A stretch of DNA of 64,000 nt from Phytopseudomonas argentinensis. Its GTDB lineage: Bacteria; Pseudomonadota; Gammaproteobacteria; Pseudomonadales; Pseudomonadaceae. Made by a program: the position numbers and the translations under genes. Positions 57,493 through 64,000 of the stretch are shown here, one piece after another (position 1 is the first letter of the stretch; every line of letters begins with the position of its first letter). The DNA is taken from positions 620,001 to 684,000 of the forward strand of contig NZ_FORC01000003.1 of assembly GCF_900113905.1 (NCBI RefSeq), given 5' to 3'. A model generated the notes under the pieces. That model made no database searches, was not told the origin of the DNA, and was given only the letters and a program-made list of their open reading frames with translations.

Positions 57493-58272
57493 TCAGACGG
57501 TCAGCGTCCAATCGTAGTCGACGATCAGCGGCGCGTGCTGCGAGAAGCGCGGCTGGCGCGGCAGGCGGGCACTGCGCACGCTACGGCGCATGCCCGGGGT
57601 GAGCAGCTGGTAGTCGAAGCGATAGCCCAGGTTGAGCATCTCCGCCTGTTCGTTGTCCGGCCACCAGCTGAACTGGTCGGCCTCGCGATTGACCTCGCGT
57701 ACGGCGTCAACATAGCCCATGGTGCCGGTCACTTCGTCCATCCAGGCACGCTCGGGCGCCATGAAACCGGGCGATTGCTGGCAGTCGCGCCAGTTCTTCA
57801 CGTCCAGTTTCTGATGGGCGACATACAGCGAGCCGCAGTAGATATAGTCGCGGCGCTTGCGGCGCTGCTTGTCCAGATACTTGGAGAAATCGTCCATGAA
57901 CTTGAATTTCTGATTCAGGTTCTCGTCGCCGCCCATCCCCGATGGCAGCAGCAGCGAGGCGATACTCACTTTATCGAAATCAGCCTGCAGGTAGCGCCCG
58001 TAGCGATCGGCCGTTTCAAAACCGAGCCCGCTTATTACCGCCTTGGGTTGCAACCGCGAATACAGCGCCACGCCACCCTGGCTTGGTACTTCTGCATCGC
58101 AGGCATAGAGGAAATAGCCATCCAGTTGGAGGGCTTGGTCGTCCAGTTCAAAGGCGGAGGCACGGGTATCCTGCAGGCAGATCACGTCGGCATTCTGTGC
58201 TTGCAGCCAACTGAGCAAACCGCGCTCGACTGCAGCATGAATACCATTCACGTTCACACTGATGATCCGCAT
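57493..58272 (-). CDS. crc: Catabolite repression control protein Crc
   Basis: 259 residues with the exonuclease III-like fold: MRIISVNVNGIHAAVERGLLSWLQAQNADVICLQDTRA, then GGVALYSR, and the C-terminal FSQHAPLIVDYDW. Crc has no nuclease activity; here the ExoIII metal-binding Glu of LQET is replaced (LQDTR), in agreement. It works with Hfq to repress translation of catabolic mRNAs when preferred carbon is present. Divergent from pyrE, the conserved Pseudomonas arrangement. Confidence 0.97.
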   Translation of the reverse strand: MRIISVNVNGIHAAVERGLLSWLQAQNADVICLQDTRASAFELDDQALQLDGYFLYACDAEVPSQGGVALYSRLQPKAVISGLGFETADRYGRYLQADFDKVSIASLLLPSGMGGDENLNQKFKFMDDFSKYLDKQRRKRRDYIYCGSLYVAHQKLDVKNWRDCQQSPGFMAPERAWMDEVTGTMGYVDAVREVNREADQFSWWPDNEQAEMLNLGYRFDYQLLTPGMRRSVRSARLPRQPRFSQHAPLIVDYDWTLTV

Positions 58273-58365
58273 AAATGGCCCCCAAAAACACGTGCGTGTA
58301 TGATACCTGAGCTAGACGTCGTTTAGTAATTCAAAGCCACATCCTGTGCTGCCTCAAGGTCTTTC

Positions 58366-59007
58366 ATGCAAACGTATCAGCGCGATTTCATTCGATTTGC
58401 CATCGAGCGAGGCGTCCTGCGCTTCGGCCAGTTCACCCTCAAATCGGGTCGCGTCAGCCCGTATTTCTTCAATGCCGGGCTGTTCGACAGCGGCCTGGCG
58501 CTGGCCAAGCTGGGTCGTTTCTATGCCGCGGCTGTGGTGAACAGCGGCATTTCCTTCGATGTGCTGTTCGGCCCGGCCTACAAGGGCATTCCGCTGGCGG
58601 CCAGCACCGGTGTGGCCCTGGCCGAGCACCACGACGTCGACACGCCCTGGTGCTTCAACCGCAAGGAAGCCAAGGATCACGGCGAGGGCGGCACTCTGGT
58701 TGGCGCGCCGCTCAATGGTCGTGTGCTGATCATCGATGACGTGATCACCGCCGGCACGGCGATCCGCGAGGTGATGCAGATCATCCAGGCGCAAGGCGCC
58801 CAGGCCGCCGGCGTGCTGATCGCCCTGGATCGCCAGGAGCGAGGCCGCGGTGAGCTGTCGGCGATCCAGGAAGTCGAGCGCGACTTCAATATTCCGGTGG
58901 TCAGCATTGTGTCCCTGCAGCAGGTGCTGGAATATCTGGCCGATGATGCTGAACTGAAGCAACATCTGCCCGCCGTCGAAGCCTACCGGGCCGAATTCGG
59001 CATCTGA
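58366..59007 (+). CDS. pyrE: Orotate phosphoribosyltransferase
   Basis: Joins orotate and PRPP to give orotidine 5'-monophosphate in pyrimidine synthesis. 213 residues. The N-terminal GVLRFGQFTLKSGRVSPYFFNAG binds orotate, the lysines of FNRKEAKDHGEGG contact PRPP, and the PRPP motif is VLIIDDVITAGTA. Full length. Adjacent to crc in the usual divergent pair. Confidence 0.97.
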   Translation: MQTYQRDFIRFAIERGVLRFGQFTLKSGRVSPYFFNAGLFDSGLALAKLGRFYAAAVVNSGISFDVLFGPAYKGIPLAASTGVALAEHHDVDTPWCFNRKEAKDHGEGGTLVGAPLNGRVLIIDDVITAGTAIREVMQIIQAQGAQAAGVLIALDRQERGRGELSAIQEVERDFNIPVVSIVSLQQVLEYLADDAELKQHLPAVEAYRAEFGI

Positions 59008-59033
59008 CCCCGGCTCGCCAAGAGAACGCGCCC

Positions 59034-59627
59034 ATGACCACCTCGCCGCTGATGCGTCGCACCCTCTGGCTTGGCCTGTTGCTGCCGTTATGGGCCAGTG
59101 GTGCTGAGATGTACCGCTATACCAACGCCCAGGGCATCACCGTGATCGACCGTCAGGGCGTACCCAGCGAGTTCATTGCCAAGGGTTACGACGTGCTCAA
59201 TGAACAAGGGCGGGTCATCCGCGTGGTGCCGCCAGCGCCGACCGCGGAAGAAATGCAAAAGATCCTCGCCGATCGCGAGCGGGCCAAGTCCGATGCGCAG
59301 TTGTTGCGCCTGTACAGCAGCCTCGAGGATGTCGACCGTGCCCAGGCGCGCAAGCTCGCCGAGCTCGACGGGCTGATCGGTGTGGCCAAGGGCAACCTGC
59401 AATCGGTGCGCCAGCAGCAGGCCAACCTGCAGAAGCAGGCCGCTGACCAGGAGCGGGCGGGGCGCGAAGTGCCCAAACCTCTACTCGATCAGATCACCAG
59501 CCAGCGTGACGAGCAGGTTCGGGTAAAGAAGGATATCGAGCGCTATCAGGCTGCGCGTGCCCAGGCACAAAAAATCTTTGCAGCGGATCGTACGCGGGTC
59601 GCTGAGCTGCTCGGGCAGGGCCGCTAG
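59034..59627 (+). CDS. DUF4124 domain exported protein
   Basis: 197 residues. Signal peptide about 1-22 (RRTLWLGLLLPLWASGA). The DUF4124 domain follows at once (EMYRYTNAQGITVIDRQGVPSEFI). A proline-rich linker leads to a coiled coil of about 110 residues (EEMQKILADRERAKSDAQLLRLYSSLEDVD to the end), charged and Ala/Gln-rich. Function unknown; such proteins are probably periplasmic or envelope associated. Starts 26 bp after pyrE and is likely co-transcribed. Confidence 0.88.
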   Translation: MTTSPLMRRTLWLGLLLPLWASGAEMYRYTNAQGITVIDRQGVPSEFIAKGYDVLNEQGRVIRVVPPAPTAEEMQKILADRERAKSDAQLLRLYSSLEDVDRAQARKLAELDGLIGVAKGNLQSVRQQQANLQKQAADQERAGREVPKPLLDQITSQRDEQVRVKKDIERYQAARAQAQKIFAADRTRVAELLGQGR

Positions 59628-59659
59628 GCCCGGCGCCCTCTAGCACCCTTGGCAGCCGT

Positions 59660-60058
59660 TTAACGCCGTGGTACGGCGCGGGTGCGGCCACTGCTGTCGA
59701 TGGCCACGAATACGAACACGGCTTCCGTGACCTTGCGCCACTCGCTGGACAGCGGGTCGTCGCTCCACACCTCCACCAGCATCTGGATCGAGCTGCGGCC
59801 AACCTCAAGTGCCTGGGTATAGAAAGACAGCTGCGCACCAACCGGCACCGGAACCAGAAAGGCCATGCGGTCAATGGCCACCGTCGCCACGCGGCCTGCC
59901 GCGACCTTGGTGGCCATGGCGGTGCCTGCCAGGTCCATCTGCGAAACCAGCCAGCCGCCATAGATGTCGCCGAAGCCATTGGTTTCGCGCGGCAGTGCGG
60001 TGATCTGCAGGGCCAGGTCGCCTTGCGGTATCGGGTCTTCCTGTTCGAGGTCTTTCAT
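59660..60058 (-). CDS. Acyl-CoA thioesterase, YciA type
   Basis: 132 residues with a single hot-dog domain. The conserved segments ETNGFGDIYGGWLVSQMDLAGTAMATKVAAGRVATVAIDRMAFLVPV and EAVFVFVAIDSSGRTRAVP match the cytosolic YciA/ACOT-type thioesterases, in which the Asn/Asp of the NxxGDIxGG helix acts in catalysis. Hydrolyses acyl-CoA; chain-length preference unknown. Convergent with the DUF4124 gene. Confidence 0.92.
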   Translation of the reverse strand: MKDLEQEDPIPQGDLALQITALPRETNGFGDIYGGWLVSQMDLAGTAMATKVAAGRVATVAIDRMAFLVPVPVGAQLSFYTQALEVGRSSIQMLVEVWSDDPLSSEWRKVTEAVFVFVAIDSSGRTRAVPRR

Positions 60059-60210
60059 CTGTTCACGGCTCGCGGCGCAGTGGTGGGCCCTGCAGCGCAG
60101 GGGCCGGGAAAGTATACCGGCTGGGTGGTTGCATCGCGACCTTAGCGCGTTGCAGACGCGTGCGCACGCCGATTCGCGATTCGTACATGCCTGCCCGCGT
60201 CGTCATCCAA

Positions 60211-60255
60211 CTGTCATATTGGTTACATAGAGTGGTCACATGGGCTGACGATACT
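60211..60255 (+). promoter_or_regulatory. PhoB boxes and promoter upstream of pstS
   Basis: Three 7-mers at 11-bp spacing match the PhoB half-site CTGTCAT: CTGTCAT (60211), GTTACAT (60222), TGGTCAC (60233). GATACT at 60250-60255 lies 10 bp beyond the third and is suitably placed for the -10. The rest of the 305-bp gap 60059-60363 shows only an ordinary leader, so induction by phosphate starvation through PhoB is expected. Confidence 0.8.
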
Positions 60256-60363
60256 GAGCCCCGTTCCAACCAACACGACCCCAATCGTGACAAGGCGGCA
60301 GATCGGGCGCTACGACCACGGCAGCCAGCCTTTCAATGATTACCACTCAGCTAGGAGCAAGGC

Positions 60364-61332
60364 ATGAAACTGAAGCGTTTGATGGCGGCCATGACTTTCG
60401 TCGCCGCTGGCGTCGCGACCGCCAACGCGGTTGCCGCTGTCGATCCGGCTCTGCCGACCTATGAGAAAACCTCGGGTGTATCGGGCAACCTGTCCAGCGT
60501 CGGCTCCGACTCTCTGGCCAACCTGATGACCCTGTGGGCTGAGAGCTACAAGCAGTCCTACCCGAACGTGAACATCCAGATCCAGGCTGCTGGCTCTTCC
60601 ACGGCGCCACCCGCGCTGACCGAAGGCACCGCCAACCTCGGCCCGATGTCGCGCCCCATGAAGGACAGCGAAATCCAGGCTTTCGAGCAGAAATTCGGTT
60701 ACAAGCCGACTGCCGTACCGGTCGCCATCGATGCCCTGGCGGTATTCGTGCACAAGGACAACCCGATCAAGCAACTGACCATGCAGCAGGTCGACGCCAT
60801 CTTCTCCAGCACCCGTCTGTGCGGTGAAGCCAAGGACGTGAAAACCTGGGGCGAGCTGGGCCTGAGCGGCGAGTGGGCGGCCAAGCCTATCCAGCTGTTC
60901 GGCCGTAACTCGGTATCCGGCACCTATGGCTACTTCAAGGAAGAAGCCCTGTGCAAAGGCGACTTCAAGTCCAATGTCAACGAGCAGCCGGGTTCGGCTT
61001 CCGTGGTGCAGTCGATCTCCAGCACCGTCAACGCCATCGGTTACTCGGGCATCGGCTACCGCACCGCCAGCGTGCGCGCCGTTCCCCTGGTCAACAAGAA
61101 GGGTGAAGTCGAGGAAGCCAACGAGAACAACGCGCTGTCGGGCAAGTACCCGCTGGCTCGCTTCTTCTACATCTACGTGAACAAGGCGCCTAACAAGCCG
61201 CTGAGCCCGCTGGATGCCGAGTTCCTCAAGCTGATCCTGTCCAAGCAGGGCCAGGACGTGGTGGTCAAGGACGGCTACATCCCGCTGCCGCTCAAGGTCA
61301 TCGAGAAGACCCGCAAGGAACTGGGTCTGTAA
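60364..61332 (+). CDS. pstS: Phosphate-binding protein PstS
   Basis: Periplasmic phosphate receptor of the Pst ABC importer. 322 residues with signal peptide about 1-24 (MKLKRLMAAMTFVAAGVATA then NAVA). The mature domain binds phosphate by SVGSDSLANLM, AAGSSTAPPALTEGTANLGPMSRPMKDSE and FGRNSVSGTYGYF, with the Ser/Thr/Asp residues expected of PstS. The start has AGGAG before it. First gene of the pst operon, with PhoB boxes 110-150 bp upstream. Confidence 0.97.
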   Translation: MKLKRLMAAMTFVAAGVATANAVAAVDPALPTYEKTSGVSGNLSSVGSDSLANLMTLWAESYKQSYPNVNIQIQAAGSSTAPPALTEGTANLGPMSRPMKDSEIQAFEQKFGYKPTAVPVAIDALAVFVHKDNPIKQLTMQQVDAIFSSTRLCGEAKDVKTWGELGLSGEWAAKPIQLFGRNSVSGTYGYFKEEALCKGDFKSNVNEQPGSASVVQSISSTVNAIGYSGIGYRTASVRAVPLVNKKGEVEEANENNALSGKYPLARFFYIYVNKAPNKPLSPLDAEFLKLILSKQGQDVVVKDGYIPLPLKVIEKTRKELGL

Positions 61333-61356
61333 GCAGACCGCTCCAGGCAACCCCGC

Positions 61357-61383
61357 AGCCCGCCTCTCCTCGAGAGGTGGGCT
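61357..61383 (+). terminator. Stable hairpin in the pstS-pstC gap
   Basis: Arms AGCCCGCCTCTC and GAGAGGTGGGCT pair over 12 bp (one G-T pair) around CTC, 24 bp after the pstS stop. There is no T-run, so it probably protects the pstS message or partly attenuates read-through instead of terminating fully. Such a hairpin would favour high PstS over permease output. Confidence 0.65.
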
Positions 61384-61399
61384 TCGCTACGTCACCGTG

Positions 61400-61433
61400 C
61401 TGTAACTTTTCTGTCACACGAACCGGCTAGATT
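61400..61433 (+). promoter_or_regulatory. Second PhoB box and promoter upstream of pstC
   Basis: CTGTAAC at 61400 and CTGTCAC at 61411 form a standard 11-bp-spaced PhoB box; TAGATT at 61428-61433 is 10 bp beyond it, in the position of the -10. It gives pstC its own phosphate-starvation promoter, separate from the pstS one. Confidence 0.8.
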
Positions 61434-61498
61434 GTCCGGGCTCGCGAAACAGACGAAAAATACGGCGCGCTCATGGCCGCGCAGAGACGCTCTCCATT

Positions 61499-63784
61499 AT
61501 GAATGACTTGGCAAGTGAACCCATGACCGCCTCTCCCAATTCCCTAGGGCTGGACTTCAACACGCCGGCCCTGCAACGCAAGCGGCGCATGCGCGCCTTC
61601 AAGGATCGCCTGGCCCGCTGGTGCGTATCCATCGGTGGCCTGGCCGTACTGGGCGCCATCACCCTGATCTTCTTCTATCTCGCCTATGTCGTGCTGCCGA
61701 TGTTCCAGGGTGCCGACCTCGAGAAGCGTGATGCCATACAGCCAGCCTGGCTGGCCGATGCCGGCAAGCCGCTGCTGATGGCGCTGGAAGAGCAGAACCA
61801 GGTCGGCATGCGCCTGGCCAGCGATGGCAAGATCCAGTTCTTCGATGCCAAGAGCATGGAGGCCCTGACCACCATCGACCTGCCCCTGCCGGCCGGCAGC
61901 GAAGTGGTTTCGGTGGGGCAGGACCAGCCGGGCAGCCACCGGGTCGCCCTCGGTCTGTCCAATGGCCAGGCACTGGTGTTCGAACACACCTATCGCATCA
62001 CCTATCCGGACGACGTGAAGACCATCACCCCGTCCATCGTCTACCCGTTCGGCGAAGCGCCGCTGACCATCGATCCGCAAGGCCGTCCGCTGGAGCACAT
62101 GGGCATCAGTGTGAACAGCGGCACGCTGCTGATCGCCGGTTCCGTGGGCAGCGAGCTGCAGGTGCTGAGCCTGAGCCGCGAAGAAAACATGATGACCGGC
62201 GAGGTCGAGGTCAGCGAAGAGCGCCTGGCGCTGCCGCAGATCGCCGAGCCGATCAAGGAGTTGATCATCGAGCCACGCCAGCACTGGCTGTTCGTGATCA
62301 ACGGGCGCGCCACCGCCGACGTATTCGACCTGCGCGCCAAGGCCCTCAACGGGCGCTACAAGCTGCTCAACGACGGCACTCGCGAAGTGACCCACGCCAC
62401 CTCGCTGCTGGGCGGTATCTCGCTGCTCACGGGTGACAGTACCGGTGGCATCCGCCAGTGGTTCATGGTGCGTGACGAAGACGGCAAGTCCGAGCTCAAG
62501 CAGGTGCGTGAATTCCAGCTGGCCGACAGCCCGGTCAGCCAGATCATCTCCGAAGAACGCCGCAAGGGCTTCATCGCCCTGGACGAGAAGGGCAATCTGG
62601 GGATTTTCCACAGTACCGCGCACCGCACCCTGCTGGTCGAGCCGGTGGCCGAAGGCCACAACATCGCCGCCCTGTCGCCGCGTGCCAACCGCGCCCTGGT
62701 CGAAGCCAATGGCAAGATCGAGCGCATCCTGATCGACAATCCCCACCCGGAGATTTCCTGGAGTTCGCTGTGGGGCAAGGTCTGGTACGAGAACTATGAC
62801 AAGCCGGAGTACGTCTGGCAGTCGACTTCCGCCAGTACCGATGCCGAGCCCAAGCTGAGTCTGGCGCCGCTGGCCTTCGGGACCCTCAAGGCGGCCTTCT
62901 ACGCCATGCTGCTGGCCGCCCCGCTGGCCATCGCCGCGGCGATCTACACCGCCTACTTCATGGCGCCAGCCATGCGCGGCAAGGTCAAGCCGGTCATCGA
63001 GCTGATGGAAGCGCTGCCCACGGTGATCCTCGGCTTCTTCGCCGGTCTGTTCCTGGCGCCTTATGTCGAGGGCCACCTACCCGGTATCTTCAGCCTGCTG
63101 ATCTTCACTCCGATCGGGATCCTGCTGGCCGGCTTCCTCTGGAGCCGTCTGCCCGAAGCGGTACGTCTGCGCGTGCCGGACGGCTGGGAAGCCGCCCTGC
63201 TGATTCCGGTGATCATGCTGGTCGGCTCCTTCTCCCTGAGCATGAGCGGGCATCTGGAGAACTGGCTGTTCGACGGCAACATGCGCGCCTGGCTGACCAA
63301 TGACCTGGGTATTCCGTTCGATCAGCGCAACGCCCTGGTGGTCGGTCTGGCCATGGGTTTCGCGGTGATCCCGAACATCTACTCGATCGCCGAAGACGCG
63401 GTGTTCAGCGTGCCCAAGAGCCTGACCTTCGGCTCCCTAGCGCTCGGTGCCACGCCCTGGCAGACCCTCACCCGCGTGGTGATCCTGACCGCCAGCCCGG
63501 GCATCTTCTCGGCGCTGATGATCGGCATGGGCCGCGCCGTTGGCGAAACCATGATCGTGCTGATGGCCACCGGCAACACGCCGATCATGGACATGAACAT
63601 CTTCCAGGGCCTGCGCACCCTGGCGGCCAACGTGGCGGTGGAAATGCCTGAATCGGAGGTTGGCGGTACGCACTATCGCGTGTTGTTCCTCTCCGCGCTG
63701 GTGCTGCTGACCTTCACGTTCTTCATGAACACCTTGGCCGAGCTGGTGCGTCAGCGCCTGCGCGTCAAATACGCATCGCTCTGA
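61499..63784 (+). CDS. pstC: Phosphate ABC transporter permease PstC, enlarged form
   Basis: 761 residues, more than twice the size of E. coli PstC. Membrane segment 1 (about 42-65, VLGAITLIFFYLAYVVLPMF) is followed by a large extracytoplasmic-looking insert (about 70-445) with beta-propeller-like sequence (VALGLSNGQALVFEH, GGIRQWFMVRDEDG, IFHSTAHRTLLVEP), then the permease core (FGTLKAAFYAMLLAAPLAIAAAIYTAYF to the C-terminus) with the EAA-type motif ALGATPWQTLTRVVILTASPGI. The enlarged form is normal in Pseudomonas. ATG 61499 lacks a strong ribosome site but MNDLA is the family start as I recall it. Confidence 0.93.
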   Translation: MNDLASEPMTASPNSLGLDFNTPALQRKRRMRAFKDRLARWCVSIGGLAVLGAITLIFFYLAYVVLPMFQGADLEKRDAIQPAWLADAGKPLLMALEEQNQVGMRLASDGKIQFFDAKSMEALTTIDLPLPAGSEVVSVGQDQPGSHRVALGLSNGQALVFEHTYRITYPDDVKTITPSIVYPFGEAPLTIDPQGRPLEHMGISVNSGTLLIAGSVGSELQVLSLSREENMMTGEVEVSEERLALPQIAEPIKELIIEPRQHWLFVINGRATADVFDLRAKALNGRYKLLNDGTREVTHATSLLGGISLLTGDSTGGIRQWFMVRDEDGKSELKQVREFQLADSPVSQIISEERRKGFIALDEKGNLGIFHSTAHRTLLVEPVAEGHNIAALSPRANRALVEANGKIERILIDNPHPEISWSSLWGKVWYENYDKPEYVWQSTSASTDAEPKLSLAPLAFGTLKAAFYAMLLAAPLAIAAAIYTAYFMAPAMRGKVKPVIELMEALPTVILGFFAGLFLAPYVEGHLPGIFSLLIFTPIGILLAGFLWSRLPEAVRLRVPDGWEAALLIPVIMLVGSFSLSMSGHLENWLFDGNMRAWLTNDLGIPFDQRNALVVGLAMGFAVIPNIYSIAEDAVFSVPKSLTFGSLALGATPWQTLTRVVILTASPGIFSALMIGMGRAVGETMIVLMATGNTPIMDMNIFQGLRTLAANVAVEMPESEVGGTHYRVLFLSALVLLTFTFFMNTLAELVRQRLRVKYASL

Positions 63785-63797
63785 GGACTGCAAGACT

Positions 63798-64000
63798 ATG
63801 TCCGTGAAACAGAACAACCTCAAATCCTGGTTCAAGAGCGGCTCGCCGTGGATCTGGATGAACGCCGGTGCGGTGTCCATTGCCATCGTCATGGTCATCG
63901 GCCTGCTGGCAGTGATCGCCGTGCGCGGCCTGGCCCATTTCTGGCCAGCCGATATCGTCGAGGGCAACTACCTGGTACCCGGGCAGACCGCTACGGTCAT
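63798..64000 (+). CDS. pstA: Phosphate ABC transporter permease PstA (partial, cut by window end)
   Basis: 67 codons are visible before the window ends. Starts MSVKQNNLKSWFKSGSPWIW with a first membrane segment (MNAGAVSIAIVMVIGLLAVIAVRGLAHF), followed by WPADIVEG, as in Pseudomonas PstA. It follows pstC by 13 bp, with GAGGA about 10 bases before the ATG. Confidence 0.9.
   Translation, partial: MSVKQNNLKSWFKSGSPWIWMNAGAVSIAIVMVIGLLAVIAVRGLAHFWPADIVEGNYLVPGQTATV

Noticed and set aside
61544..63076. A 510-codon minus-strand open frame
   Set aside because: Antisense to pstC, with composition typical of a shadow frame and no start signals.
1..64000. Search for CRISPR arrays, tRNA, rRNA, integrase and att sites
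   Set aside because: No regularly spaced direct repeats, no cloverleaf or rRNA sequence that I could recognise, and no integrase or transposase gene was seen.

Overview
The window is a stretch of ordinary chromosome from a Pseudomonas-type gammaproteobacterium (possibly the mendocina/oleovorans side of the genus, which is an inference). The evidence is high G+C coding sequence and a characteristic gene set: crc, the LysR activator trpI close to trpBA, a choX/betC/LysR choline-sulfate locus, ftsYEX-rpoH, thiSG-trmB, a Che2-like chemosensory cluster, and a pst operon with an enlarged PstC. I see no rRNA, tRNA, CRISPR array, intact insertion sequence or prophage.

Layout. 0-7.4 kb: an edge gene of unknown function, a periplasmic aldose 1-epimerase, three little-known envelope genes, an AmpG/FptX-like MFS carrier and a SulP anion transporter. 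7.4-11.7 kb: two repeat palindromes, then a choline-binding protein (ChoX), choline sulfatase (BetC), its divergent LysR regulator and a DOPA-dioxygenase-like gene. Together with SulP this is a probable choline-O-sulfate scavenging locus. 11.7-18.1 kb: an EamA exporter, PBP7 (pbpG), a LysR/NAD(P)-binding divergent pair, an atypical NRAMP-like transporter and a D-2-hydroxyacid dehydrogenase. 18.1-22 kb: trpBA and trpI, separated by an unrelated DUF3592 gene. 22-26.1 kb: DUF3060, gloA, a small phosphoesterase, a low-G+C orphan and ilvD.

26.3-35.5 kb: a ten-gene chemosensory cluster transcribed leftwards (mcp, cheY, STAS, cheA, cheW, mcp, cheW, cheR, cheD, cheB), followed upstream by an orphan NarL-type response regulator. 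36.3-48 kb: a 533-bp gene-poor gap, rlmI, a 34-codon relic of a PfpI/DJ-1 gene, an HDOD protein, mutM, ggt, a bacterial ferredoxin, coaD, yheT, rsmD and a paired M16 peptidase operon (one active-type, one lacking the zinc motif). 48-56.5 kb: ftsYEX, rpoH, mtgA, a DUF423 gene, thiS, thiG, trmB. 56.5-64 kb: an EamA exporter, crc, pyrE, a DUF4124 gene, an acyl-CoA thioesterase and pstS-pstC-pstA (cut by the window end), with PhoB boxes in front of both pstS and pstC.

The most notable non-coding structure is a family of about 120-145 bp palindromic elements, four copies between 42.7 and 55.3 kb in two subfamilies, all in intergenic gaps beside essential genes. A second family of REP-like hairpins is present in three copies (7.7, 23.3 and 52.7 kb). 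I found no convincing new defence or biosynthetic system. The best leads are the repeat family, the STAS/dual-CheW variant of the chemosensory cluster, the NRAMP-like protein with altered metal-site motifs, and the rearranged trpI region.
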